NCBI GenBank assembly: GCA_014360655.1
Contig: JACIXC010000006.1
Location: 1 to 64,000 of the forward strand
Origin: Actinomycetota bacterium
GTDB lineage: Bacteria > Actinomycetota > Geothermincolia > Geothermincolales > RBG-13-55-18
Length of the DNA: 64,000 nt
Reading direction: 5' to 3'
Made by a program: the position numbers and the translations under genes. This document shows positions 34,348-42,867 of this stretch, piece by piece (the stretch's first letter is position 1; each line of letters opens with the position of its first letter). The notes under the pieces are model-generated. The model had not been told where the DNA came from and did no database searches. It worked only from the letters and a program-made list of their open reading frames with translations.

Positions 34348-35415
34348 TTACACCTTGGGGGTCACCTCGACCACCAGGTCCCCGTCCTCCCTTATCTCCC
34401 ATTCCGCGCGGGCGTCCACCCCCGAGGCCAGTTCGTAGACACCCAGGATCAGGCCCACCATGGGCAGGTAAAGGCACGGGTTCTCCATGCGGAAGCGCAG
34501 GCCCCTCTCCCCCCAGTCCATCTCGCGCAGGTTGCCCAGGCCGCGCAGGGCCAGGGCGCGGCGGAAGTCGTCGAAGGTGCGGGCCTCGCCGAGGGAATAG
34601 AACTCGCCGCGCACGAAGCGCCGCTGGGCCTCGATCACCACCTCGGGTATGGTGTCGCCCAGCTCTTTCTGCAGCTCGTCAACGATGGTGTCTATGGTCG
34701 AGGGACCGAGGATGACCATGCGCCTGCCGCTTTCACGGTGCAGGATCATGCCGCTCGCGAGATCCCAGCGGTATTCCGCGAGGGCCCTGGGCCCACCGCA
34801 CGTACCGCACCTCTCGAGCTCGATGTCGCCTTCCTTGTGGGTGTAGGCGATGGGGCGCAGGCGGTCCGCGAGCTCCAGGGGATGGATGGAGATGTGGCCC
34901 GTTATCTCGTGCTCGTCCGGTCCCAGCTCGCGGTAGCTGACCGCCACCTCCCGGCGGTCGATGGCGTTGAAGGAGCCCGCCAGGTCGCCGCAGAAGAGCG
35001 GCAGGCTGTAGATGCCCTTCGTGTGGATGGTCACGTAATCCCCCTCGTCGCGCACCCGCCTCAGCTTGGCAAGCTCGATGTTCCCGTATCCCATGACCTT
35101 CCCCAGGGCGGTTATGTTCCGGATAACCGGCTTCACCCCGGTAACCCTCACCACCGCCTTGACCACTCCAGGGAGGATGTGGTCGACGAAATCGAAGGTG
35201 GCGCGGCGCTTGGCCTCCACGATGATGCGCTCGATCGGCATGCCGATGATCTCCTCGACGTTGCGGAAGATGCCCGCGATGTTCTCGTTCTCGATGAAGA
35301 TCATGCGGTGATCCGGGTTCTTGCTCTGTACGATGGTGCCGTCGCTCAACCAGCGATGTTCCCTCACTATGCGGAGTGAAGCGCCACATGCGCTGCAAAG
35401 TCTCCTGCCGGACAT
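34348..35415 (-). CDS. Two-module CxxC protein, V4R-like (paralogue 2)
   Basis: A protein of 355 residues with the same layout as the protein at 28297. First knuckle CSACGASL (7-14) is followed by 'HRWLSDGTIVQSKNPDHRMIFI', then a helical segment and a V4R-like core (MGYGNIELAKLRR...LPLFCGDLAGSFNAI). The second knuckle CGTCGGPRAL leads to 'YRWDLASGMILHRESGRRMVI'. The ATG has GGGGGAGGAG directly upstream. No membrane segment is seen. A 17-base palindrome lies about 150 bases upstream and may regulate it. V4R domains usually bind small hydrophobic ligands, so a ligand-sensing role is possible; this remains inference. Confidence 0.8.
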   Translation of the reverse strand: MSGRRLCSACGASLRIVREHRWLSDGTIVQSKNPDHRMIFIENENIAGIFRNVEEIIGMPIERIIVEAKRRATFDFVDHILPGVVKAVVRVTGVKPVIRNITALGKVMGYGNIELAKLRRVRDEGDYVTIHTKGIYSLPLFCGDLAGSFNAIDRREVAVSYRELGPDEHEITGHISIHPLELADRLRPIAYTHKEGDIELERCGTCGGPRALAEYRWDLASGMILHRESGRRMVILGPSTIDTIVDELQKELGDTIPEVVIEAQRRFVRGEFYSLGEARTFDDFRRALALRGLGNLREMDWGERGLRFRMENPCLYLPMVGLILGVYELASGVDARAEWEIREDGDLVVEVTPKV

Positions 35416-35567
35416 CTCCTCCCCCCTACTCGACCTCTGCGTTTCGGACCTACCGTGCGGTTTGTTCCCCGTCGATTTTTTCTACTCAATACTATGCGAT
35501 TCCTGCCGATACGGGAACCCCGAAAAGATTCCGCTACGGACACGCCCTGCAATATCGATAAACGGCA

Positions 35568-35584
35568 TGTCAACAATGTTGACA
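35568..35584. promoter_or_regulatory. Operator-like palindrome TGTCAACAATGTTGACA
   Basis: A perfect 8-1-8 palindrome sits in the 200-base gap upstream of the V4R-like gene (minus) and 35 bases after the radical SAM stop. Both arms contain TTGACA-like hexamers, so a repressor there could block a promoter. No -10 at 17 bases is convincing. Confidence 0.55.
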
Positions 35585-35618
35585 GGCCCGATACCGGGAA
35601 CGCCCGGCAGCAGGGCCG

Positions 35619-37082
35619 TCAGTAGTATATCCATTCGAAACGCGAGCGCCTGTCCGCCCAGTCCACCATCCTGGCAAGCAGGGGACGGCGCCACCTCCAG
35701 GGTACCCTGCGCAAGGTGAAGAGGGTGTCGACGACCCTCGCCGCCGCCTCGCCCGGCAGGCCCCGCTCGAAGAGCCGCGAGTAGAGCTCGGCCAGGGGGT
35801 AGAACTTCTCCCTGGCGAAGGCGAAGGCGGGCTCCGAGAAGGCGGGGATGTCCAGCGCGCTGCGACCGTCGAAGATGGTGTCCACGTGGCGACCGCTGAG
35901 GTAACCCCTTTCCTCGCAGTAGGCATAGAGCCTGGTGTTGGGGTAGGGGTGATAGGTGGAGACCTGCAGGCAGTGCGGCCTGGCTTTCGCGTTGAGTTTC
36001 ACCGTGTCCAGGAGAGCAGGCAGGTCCTCGTCCGGGAGGCAGGTCATGTTGGTGGACACCGTCTTGATGCCGTATTTCCTGCAGAGGCGGAAGGCCCTCA
36101 CGATCTCCTCGTTGGACATGCGGCGCCCCAGCACCCTGCGCCGCAGCTCCTCGTTGCCGCTCTCGATCCCCATGCAGATCACCGAGCAGCCGGCCTCCGC
36201 GAAGGCCCTCACCGTCTCCTCGTCCAGCACGTTCACCCGCGAGTTGCAGATGAAGGGCAGGTCCACCTCCCGCCGGTAGCGGGAGGCCAGTTCCCGGAAC
36301 CACTCCGGGTGCAGGGTGAGGATGTCGTCGTCGAAACGGATATAGCGCAGGCGGCCCTCCCTGTCCGCGGCGATTATGCCGTGGATTTCCCGCATGACGC
36401 TGTCCACGCTGCGGAAACGCACGTAGCGGCGGCGGTTGGGGTAGATGCTCCTCTGCGCGTGGTTGGAGCAGTAGGTGCAGCTGTAGGGGCATCCGCGGGA
36501 GGCCATCAGGGTGCCGCGCTCGTGCTGCTGGGGACAGAAACAGGACGGGTCGAATATGTCGCGGTCGGGAAAGGGGAGGCTGTCCAGGTCCTCGATGAGC
36601 GGCCGCACCGGGTTCCTGCGCACCGTGTCACCGACGCGGACCCAGAGGGAAGCGATGCCGCTGTGGTCCCTTCCCTCCTCCAGGGCTGCGCAGAGCTCGG
36701 CCAGCGCCTCCTCGCCCTCCCCGAGGCACACGGCGTCCAGGGGAGCCTCCTCCAGCGCGCCCGCCGGGTCGAGGGTGGTGTGGGCACCGCCGCAGATGGT
36801 AAAAATATCCATATCATCCTTGACCCAGGCGACCCACTTGCGCACGTGCGGGAACATGTGGGTGGTGCTGGAGAAGGCCAGCACGTCCGGGGCCTCCTCC
36901 CGCACGCGCGCGAGGAGCTCCTCCCTTGACGCCGGCCTCACCAGGTGGATGAGGGAGGTCTCGTGCCCTTCCCGCCGGAGGTAGGCGGAGAGATAGCCGA
37001 TGCCCAGGTAGATGCGGCCTTCCGGGAGATAGCGCTCCTCGTCGTACTGGAAGAAGTCCGGGTATACGAAAGTGACCTTCAA
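35619..37082 (-). CDS. B12-binding-type radical SAM protein
   Basis: A protein of 487 residues. The N-terminal cobalamin-binding-like Rossmann domain spans about 1-150 (VYPDFFQYDEERYLPEG, GIGYLSAYLRREGHE, ICGGAHTTLDP). The radical SAM core has the Fe-S motif CPYSCTYC (Cx3Cx2C) in ASRGCPYSCTYCSNH, then FDDDILTLHP, GCSVICMGIESGNEELRRRV and 'TNMTCLPDED'. The family modifies lipids, hopanoids or natural products. The DxHxxGG cobalamin His is not obvious, so B12 use is unsure. The start is uncertain: TTG at 37082 fits the domain boundary with GGGTGA 8 bases upstream; GTG at 37094 or 37145 also possible. Confidence 0.88.
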   Translation of the reverse strand: MKVTFVYPDFFQYDEERYLPEGRIYLGIGYLSAYLRREGHETSLIHLVRPASREELLARVREEAPDVLAFSSTTHMFPHVRKWVAWVKDDMDIFTICGGAHTTLDPAGALEEAPLDAVCLGEGEEALAELCAALEEGRDHSGIASLWVRVGDTVRRNPVRPLIEDLDSLPFPDRDIFDPSCFCPQQHERGTLMASRGCPYSCTYCSNHAQRSIYPNRRRYVRFRSVDSVMREIHGIIAADREGRLRYIRFDDDILTLHPEWFRELASRYRREVDLPFICNSRVNVLDEETVRAFAEAGCSVICMGIESGNEELRRRVLGRRMSNEEIVRAFRLCRKYGIKTVSTNMTCLPDEDLPALLDTVKLNAKARPHCLQVSTYHPYPNTRLYAYCEERGYLSGRHVDTIFDGRSALDIPAFSEPAFAFAREKFYPLAELYSRLFERGLPGEAAARVVDTLFTLRRVPWRWRRPLLARMVDWADRRSRFEWIYY

Positions 37083-37292
37083 AGCCGTTCTCACCCGCCT
37101 CGCGTCCCGCGCCCGCAAGCGGCCTTTCCCGCGGCGCCCGTTCACGGCGCCTTGGTGCGGAGCGAGCCGCCGGGCGTTCTTGCCGTCTCACGCCTCATTT
37201 TCCGCTCACGGGTTCACCCTCTTCACTCCACCGCGCGGCCGTCAAGCGGCCGGCACCTCCCCGTGCCGCGGCGCCCGCCGCCGCGCGGCATG

Positions 37293-37337
37293 CCGTGACC
37301 ACACCATGCCGTGACCACACCATGTGACCACACCATG
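37293..37337. repeat. Triple direct repeat CCGTGACCACACCATG
   Basis: Two exact 16-base copies (37293-37308 and 37309-37324) are followed by a 13-base copy (37325-37337). It lies in the 545-base gap upstream of the radical SAM gene. Confidence 0.7.
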
Positions 37338-37356
37338 ATATATTCCGAGAGGCCCC

Positions 37357-37409
37357 GGCACCAACCCGGCGGGGACGCGGCCGCGCCGCGTGCGGCCCGG
37401 GTTGGTGCC
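37357..37409. repeat. Long inverted repeat GGCACCAACCCGG/CCGGGTTGGTGCC
   Basis: The 13-bp arms (37357-37369, 37397-37409) are perfect. The 27-base centre is GC-rich and can itself fold (GCGGCCGC). No U-tract follows on either strand, so a structured leader or recombination-type site is as likely as a terminator. Confidence 0.6.
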
Positions 37410-37466
37410 CGCCTTCGCGGTTCGCGTTAAGAATAGGCAGGTTTTAGGGGAAAGCAAATCTTGGGA

Positions 37467-37494
37467 GGTTTCTCCACGCAAAGGTGGAGAAACC
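37467..37494. repeat. 11-bp hairpin GGTTTCTCCAC-GCAAAG-GTGGAGAAACC
   Basis: A perfect stem with a 6-base loop lies 134 bases past the stop of the reductase gene (minus strand). There is no clear U-tract. It could end that transcript or fold a small RNA. Apart from these repeats the gap 37083-37627 holds no gene. Confidence 0.55.
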
Positions 37495-37627
37495 ACGGCG
37501 TTCCGCCTGTGAGCGGCCCTTTCTGTCCTCAAGATTGTCGTGGCCATTGTGGTCGTATCCAAGGTTGCGGTCGGGACCGGCACCGCTCTTCGGCGGTTCT
37601 CGTGATGGCGTCCCGGCCGCGGACGGC

Positions 37628-38830
37628 CTATCCCGCGCCCGTTGGGGCCCGGGGAGGGAATTCTCCCCGCCTGCAGTTCACGAGGAACCGCCCCATCTTG
37701 TCTCCCAGGCGGGGCAGCCTGGAGGTGGCGAAGAGCAGGGGGTTGATGAACCACGGGGTGTTCCCGTGGCGTATGGCCCTGGCGCCCGCACGGAAATATT
37801 TCCCGTAGTGCCGCTCGAGGGCGCAGGGATAGGCGGCGAGCAGGCCGGGGTCGTTGCCTCTCAGGGCGGAAGCTATGGCCTCCGCGGCCCAGCGCCCGCT
37901 CTCCAGGGCGTAGGCAATCCCCTCCCCGCTGACGGGGTTGGTGAGGGAGGCGGCGTCTCCCACCAGCACCACGTTGGCCCGCCGCGGGACGGCCCCTCCC
38001 ATGCCCACCCGCAGCAGGGCGCCGCGCGGCTTCGTGACGGGGCGCGCCCCGTCCAGTTTTCCCGCCGCATGGCGCGTGCGGGTGCAGAAGCTCTCGAAGA
38101 CGCGGTTGAGGTTCATGCGCCGCCTTTCCCGCGCGTAGAGCATGAAGCCCACGCCCACGTTGGCCGTTTCCCCGTCGAGGGGAAAGATCCAGCCGCAGGC
38201 GGGCGAGATGGCGTCCTCGGGGTAGATCTCCAGGAAATCGGACATCCCCCTCACCCCCTGCATGTAGCAGCGCATGGAGACTCCCAGGTAGCGGGGGTCA
38301 TGACGCAGTAGCCCCAGCTTACCGGCCACCAGGGAGGAGGGGCCATCCGCGCCCACGATGTAGGTGGCGTATACCTCCCACCGCTCGTCCCCGGCAGCGA
38401 CGACCACCCCGGGTACGGACCCGTCCTTCCAGGGAAGGAGGTCCACGACACGCCAGCCTTCCCGCACCTCGACCCCCGCCTCGCGCGCCCTGCGCAGCAG
38501 GATGGCGTCGAGTTCCCGGCGGGGCACCACGTAACCGCGGTCCGGAAAAAGGCTGCCCATGGGAAAGCGTACCTCCGTGACTCCGCCGTGCGTGGCGAAG
38601 AAGCGCATGCCGACGGTGCGCCGGAACCCGGCCGCCAGCTCCTCCTCCACGCCCATAGCCTGGAGCGAGTGCACCGCCCGTGGCGTGATCCCGTCGCCGC
38701 ACACCTTCTCGCGGGGGAAGACCTCCTTGTCCAGCAGCAGGACGCGGAATCCCCCCGACGCCAGGAAGTATGCGGCGGAGGAACCGCCGGGTCCGGCGCC
38801 CACGATGACGGCGTCGTAACCGTTTTTCAT
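37628..38830 (-). CDS. Geranylgeranyl reductase-family FAD oxidoreductase
   Basis: A protein of 400 residues. The FAD-binding motif is VIVGAGPGGSSAAYFLA (8-24), the family motif is FPREKVCGDGITPRA (about 42-56), the ribityl-binding motif is VVLVGDAASLTNPVSGEGI, and 'GADGPSS' is in the middle. It belongs to the GG-red superfamily, which saturates isoprenoid chains of lipids, quinones or polyprenols. The substrate is unknown; menaquinone or polyprenyl phosphate are candidates in Actinomycetota. The ATG is 7 bases after a TATAAT, so the mRNA is probably leaderless, and no Shine-Dalgarno sequence is present. It lies downstream of pknB on the same strand but with its own promoter. Confidence 0.9.
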   Translation of the reverse strand: MKNGYDAVIVGAGPGGSSAAYFLASGGFRVLLLDKEVFPREKVCGDGITPRAVHSLQAMGVEEELAAGFRRTVGMRFFATHGGVTEVRFPMGSLFPDRGYVVPRRELDAILLRRAREAGVEVREGWRVVDLLPWKDGSVPGVVVAAGDERWEVYATYIVGADGPSSLVAGKLGLLRHDPRYLGVSMRCYMQGVRGMSDFLEIYPEDAISPACGWIFPLDGETANVGVGFMLYARERRRMNLNRVFESFCTRTRHAAGKLDGARPVTKPRGALLRVGMGGAVPRRANVVLVGDAASLTNPVSGEGIAYALESGRWAAEAIASALRGNDPGLLAAYPCALERHYGKYFRAGARAIRHGNTPWFINPLLFATSRLPRLGDKMGRFLVNCRRGEFPPRAPTGAG

Positions 38831-38837
38831 GTTGAGG

Positions 38838-38843
38838 ATTATA
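38838..38843 (-). promoter_or_regulatory. Extended -10 for a leaderless transcript
   Basis: CTGCTATAATCCTCAAC-ATG on the minus strand: the -10 hexamer ends 7 bases before the initiation codon, so transcription should begin at or next to the ATG. Confidence 0.6.
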
Positions 38844-39066
38844 GCAGTAGGGTGGAGAAGCAGGGCGTAGCGGCAGGGCGGCGGAGGGGAGGCGGAAGGT
38901 CGCCGTGCGCCCCCGGGGGTCGGGGCTCTCCGGCGGCTCTCGGGCAGGTGTTCGGAAGGCGGGTGTTCGGAAGGCGGGTGTTCGGAAGCGGTCGGCGGCG
39001 GAAGGTCACAGGCGGCACCCCGCTGCCGGCGAGATCATCCTCCTGCGGCGACGGCGCGGCCGCACC

Positions 39067-40854
39067 CTACAAGGTACCCACGTATATGTGCACGTTACTA
39101 CCTGATTCCACCATCGTGCCCGCGGCGGGGTTCTGGCTCACCACCTTGCCCACCTTGGTGGGATCCACGACCACCTGGGTATGCTCCACGGCGTGCAGCC
39201 CGGCATCCTCCAGGATGTCCTTGGCGTCGTCCGCCGTCTTGTCGATGACGCTGGGGACCTCCACCATGGCGGGGCCCTTGCTCACCACTATGGTCACCTG
39301 GCTCCCCTTGGCGACCTTCAGGTTGGCCAGGGGACTCTGGCGTATGACCTTGCCCTCCGCGACCTCCGAGCTCGCCTCCTCCCTCACCGCGACCTGGAAG
39401 CCGGCGTCGCGCAGCCTGCTCTCCGCCTCGTCCCGGTCCAGTCCCACCACGTTGGGCACCGTCACCTTTGTCTGTTCCACGCCCACCACCAGCCGCACGC
39501 TGGTCTTAGGGGATATGTACTTGCCGCTGGCGGGGTCCTGCGAGATGACGATGCCGACGTCGTCCTCGTCCTCGACCTCCTGGTTGGATATCTCGATGAC
39601 CTTGACTCCCAGCTTGCGCAGGGCCTCCTCCGCCTCGTCCTTGTCCATCCCGGTCACCTTGGGCATCTTCATCTCCCGGGTGACGGTGATGTTCACCTTC
39701 TCGCCCTTGGCCAGGAGCGTGCCCCACTCGGGGTCCTGGGAGACCACGACCCCCACCTTCTGCGAGGCGTCCTCCACGTACTGGTCCTCCACATCCCCCA
39801 GGGCGAGGCCGAGGTCCTCGAGTGTCTGCCGCGCCTGCTCCTCGCTCATGCCCTCCAGGTTGGGGACCTCCACCTTCGCTCCCCCTCCCGAGAGGACCAG
39901 GGCGAGCACCACGCCGAGGACCACCAGCAGGGAGACGATCCCCGCCACCACCCAGGCCCAGCGGTGTCCCGGGGCGGCGGCGGACGGAGCCGCGACCGTC
40001 ACGCCCTCCGGCAGCACGGGGGTGGCGGTGACCGGCATTCCCTCCAGGAAACGCAGGAGGTCCGCCTTCATCTCCTGGGCCGTCTGGAACCGGTTGGCGG
40101 GGTTCTTGGCCATGGCCTTCATGACGATGGCCTCCATGGTCGGGGGTATCTCGGGATCGATGACCGAAAGGGGCACGGGGTCCTCGCGCACATGCTTGTA
40201 GGCGATGGTCACCGGGTTGGGATCGTCGAAGGGCACCCGGCCCGAGAGCATCTCGTAGAGCACCACCCCCAGGGAATAGATGTCCGAGCGCCCGTCCACC
40301 TGCAGGCCCTGCGCCTGTTCCGGCGAGATGTACTGGGGGGTCCCCATGACCATGCCGGTCTGGGTCATCCCGCTCCCGTTGCCCTCTCGGGCGATGCCGA
40401 AGTCCATCACCTTCACCTGTCCCAGGCTGGTGATGAAGATGTTGTGGGGTTTGATGTCCCGGTGCACCAGGTTATGGCGGTGGGCGAACTGCAGCGCGGC
40501 GCAGATCTCGGCCGCTATCTCCGCCGCCCTCTCCGGGAGGATGCGGCCCTCGTTCTTCAGGATGTCCTTGAGGTCGCGGCCCTCCACGTATTCCATGACG
40601 ATGTAATAGAGGTCCCCCTCGTTTCCCCAGTCGTAGATGTTGACGATGTTGGGGTGGTTCAGGTTGGCGGCGGCCTGCGCCTCGTGCCGGAACCTCTGGA
40701 TGAAGGAGGGATCGGCGGCATACTGGGGATGGAGCACCTTCACCGCCACCTCCCTCCCCAGCAAGAGGTCATCGGCGAGGAAGACGTCGGCCATGCCTCC
40801 GCTTCCGATCTTTTCCTTCAAGCGGTAACGCTCATTGAAAACCCTGCCGAGCAT
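39067..40854 (-). CDS. pknB: Ser/Thr protein kinase PknB with four PASTA domains
   Basis: A protein of 595 residues. The kinase domain (1-270) is complete: glycine loop GSGGMADVF, Lys39 (VAVKVL), Glu in RHEAQAAANL, HRDIKPHN at 131-138, DFG at 151-153, activation-loop Thr residues in MTQTGMVMGTPQYISPE. A juxtamembrane linker is followed by one transmembrane helix (about 299-322) and four extracellular PASTA repeats (about 328-595), which bind muropeptides or lipid II. GAGGAGG precedes the ATG. It is the last gene of the fha-pstP-rodA-pbpA cluster and the only complete Ser/Thr kinase in it. Confidence 0.97.
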   Translation of the reverse strand: MLGRVFNERYRLKEKIGSGGMADVFLADDLLLGREVAVKVLHPQYAADPSFIQRFRHEAQAAANLNHPNIVNIYDWGNEGDLYYIVMEYVEGRDLKDILKNEGRILPERAAEIAAEICAALQFAHRHNLVHRDIKPHNIFITSLGQVKVMDFGIAREGNGSGMTQTGMVMGTPQYISPEQAQGLQVDGRSDIYSLGVVLYEMLSGRVPFDDPNPVTIAYKHVREDPVPLSVIDPEIPPTMEAIVMKAMAKNPANRFQTAQEMKADLLRFLEGMPVTATPVLPEGVTVAAPSAAAPGHRWAWVVAGIVSLLVVLGVVLALVLSGGGAKVEVPNLEGMSEEQARQTLEDLGLALGDVEDQYVEDASQKVGVVVSQDPEWGTLLAKGEKVNITVTREMKMPKVTGMDKDEAEEALRKLGVKVIEISNQEVEDEDDVGIVISQDPASGKYISPKTSVRLVVGVEQTKVTVPNVVGLDRDEAESRLRDAGFQVAVREEASSEVAEGKVIRQSPLANLKVAKGSQVTIVVSKGPAMVEVPSVIDKTADDAKDILEDAGLHAVEHTQVVVDPTKVGKVVSQNPAAGTMVESGSNVHIYVGTL

Positions 40855-41156
40855 CGAACCTCCTCGTTCCGGTCCCGAGTTTTCCTCCCCGGCCCACCTG
40901 GATTACTTCCATGGCCGCCGGGAAAATCCCTCCGTCGCGCCGTTTCCGGGCCCGGGCAACCGCCCGACGCGGGTTGTTCACGGGCGGCACCATGGCCACC
41001 TCGGGCGGCGGGAAACCTCGAACAGCGTGAAGCGGCGCTTCTCCCCGCGCGCCCCGGGGCCCGCGTCGCCGGCCCACTGCGCGCCCGCCGTATTTGAAGG
41101 TCTCCCGTCACCGCCCGGTTCCCGTTACCCCGCTGCACGTTACCGGAGCGATGCGC
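40855..41156. other. Intergenic region between the two PASTA genes
   Basis: About 300 bases, GC-rich, without gene, good promoter or strong hairpin. In most Actinomycetota the two kinase genes here are adjacent or overlapping, so the gap is longer than usual. Confidence 0.4.
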
Positions 41157-42506
41157 TCACGACCCCTTCCTGTTCACCACCAGGTTCACCGTCGCTCCCC
41201 CGGAGAGCTTGGCGCCGTACGGGGGGTCGGTCTCGACCACGCGGTTCTCGCTGTAACCCGGCGCTTCCCTGTAGGTCACCTCTCCCACGCGGAAGCCCCT
41301 GCTCTCCAGCACTATGCGCGCATCGTCCAGGGTGAGGCCGATGAGGTTGGGCACGGTGAGCGGGCCGAGGCTCTCCAGGACCTTGATCACCGTTTTTCTT
41401 TCCACCATGACCCCCACCATGGGGTCCTGCGAGATCACGTGGCTCGCTTTAACGTCCATGTCGTATTCCTTGCCCACCACCAGCAGCCCCAGGTCGCGTT
41501 CCCCGGCCACCCTGCGCGCCTCCTCCACGCTCATGTTGACCAGGTTCGGGACCTCGACCTTGCTGCCGCCGATGAAGGTGGAGATGATCCAGAAGAGAAG
41601 CGTTACGGCCGCGAGGCCCAGGAAGGCCGCGCCCGCCCAGATCTGCCAGCGTCGCAGGCGCGGCAGGGGAAGGGGCATCGCCGGCGCGGCGGCCTCGGCC
41701 TCCGCCACGGTCTCCTCGGGAACCACCTGGGGGATGGGTGCCATGGGCAGTTCCTCGCGCAGCGTGGAGACCGCCTCCCACAGGGCCTGGCGGGCGGTGG
41801 CGAAGCCCTTCCCGCCGGAGCTCTCCATGCACAGCTGCGCGAAGCGTCGCAATCTCGGGGGCACCTCCGCGTCCCAACGCAGCTTCCCGCTCCTTATGTC
41901 CCCTATCGCCTCGGCCTTGCTCCGTCCGGTGAGGGAGCGGTAGAGGAGGTATCCCAGGTCGCGCAGGTCCTTCTTGGCGTCCGCGAGAAGGGGAAAAGGG
42001 GTATCCGCCCCTCCCAGCAGGGTGGGGAACCCGGCATCGGAGACCTTGGCCCTTCTTCCCGGGAAGACGAAGACGTGCCTCTCGTCGAGGGAACCGTGGG
42101 CCACCCCCTGTTCCTCCAGGAACGCCAGTATCCTGGTCATCTCCACGGCGAAGTAGAGGGCGCCCAGTGGCTTCATCCTCCTCCCCATCTCCAGCATCTC
42201 GTGGAGGGTCTTGGCGTGCAGCATTTCCATGACCACGAAGGGCCTGTCCTCCTCCACCCCGTAGTCCATGACCTCCACTATGCCGGGATGGCGCAGGCGC
42301 GTCGCCCGGTGCGCCGCGACGCGGAATTGATCGCAGAACTCCCGGTCCGAGAGCAGGTGCAGCAGGGGAAGCTTCACGGCGACCTCCCTCTCCTCGAGCA
42401 GGTCGAAGCCGCGGAAGACCTCTACCGTGCGCCCCAGGGCTACCCGCTCGTCGAGGCGGTAGCGTTTCCTCAGGACCCTTCCTCTCCAGTCCTCGGACAG
42501 TTCCAT
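41157..42506 (-). CDS. PASTA-domain pseudokinase in the pknA position
   Basis: A protein of 449 residues. The N-terminal domain (about 10-270) has the Ser/Thr-kinase fold with Lys45 in EVAVKL, 'LRHPGIVEVMDYG' and 'FVVMEML', but the glycine loop is degenerate (VALGRTVEVF). The alpha-C Glu is missing (RVAAHRATRL), HRDxKxxN reads HGSLDERH (no catalytic Asp, no metal Asn), and DFG reads DAG. A transmembrane helix (about 300-325) and two PASTA domains follow. ATP binding may persist through Lys45 and Asp157, but phosphotransfer is unlikely. ATG at 42506 has GAGGAG 6 bases upstream. A scaffold or lipid II-sensing partner of PknB/RodA/PbpA is a reasonable inference. Confidence 0.9.
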   Translation of the reverse strand: MELSEDWRGRVLRKRYRLDERVALGRTVEVFRGFDLLEEREVAVKLPLLHLLSDREFCDQFRVAAHRATRLRHPGIVEVMDYGVEEDRPFVVMEMLHAKTLHEMLEMGRRMKPLGALYFAVEMTRILAFLEEQGVAHGSLDERHVFVFPGRRAKVSDAGFPTLLGGADTPFPLLADAKKDLRDLGYLLYRSLTGRSKAEAIGDIRSGKLRWDAEVPPRLRRFAQLCMESSGGKGFATARQALWEAVSTLREELPMAPIPQVVPEETVAEAEAAAPAMPLPLPRLRRWQIWAGAAFLGLAAVTLLFWIISTFIGGSKVEVPNLVNMSVEEARRVAGERDLGLLVVGKEYDMDVKASHVISQDPMVGVMVERKTVIKVLESLGPLTVPNLIGLTLDDARIVLESRGFRVGEVTYREAPGYSENRVVETDPPYGAKLSGGATVNLVVNRKGS

Positions 42507-42867
42507 CTTCACTCCTCAGGAAGCCCTTCCGCGATCCTCCGGGGTCGTTCTGGTTTCCATAACACTATCTTAATGAAACGCGCCCGCGCAAACAGCATAC
42601 CCCGCGAAGAAAGGTCGGACGCTTGGGGCACCGCCCCTTTCCTGCTCGCCCGGCTGTTTTATCGGGATCGACGGGGTTTTTCCCTCGATCCCTTGCTGCC
42701 CTGGAGCGCCTGCCGGGACTTTACGGCATCCCCTTTACGGCATCCCCCTAGCGGAGGTGTGCGCGGAGACGCACCCATCGCGCCCCGGGGGGCGGCCGCG
42801 CGACGCCGTCGAGCCCACGGCGCGGAAAACGCCGCGTTCACGCGGTTCCCCGGCGGTGCGGCCTCCC
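42507..42867. other. Intergenic region between pbpA and pseudokinase
   Basis: About 360 bases without a gene. A weak AT-rich patch at 42555-42580 (TTTCATTAAGATAGTGTTATGG on the minus strand, upstream of the pseudokinase) could hold a promoter. Two short CGGCATCCCC direct repeats stand near 42723 and 42738. Confidence 0.35.

Noticed and set aside
33248-34477. 409-codon minus-strand frame over tRNA-Leu and the MazG-like gene
   Set aside because: Covers a tRNA and an enzyme gene; Pro/Arg-rich random content.
38588-41097. Long plus-strand frames opposite pknB
   Set aside because: Antisense shadows of a clear kinase gene. No ribosome site and no recognisable domain.
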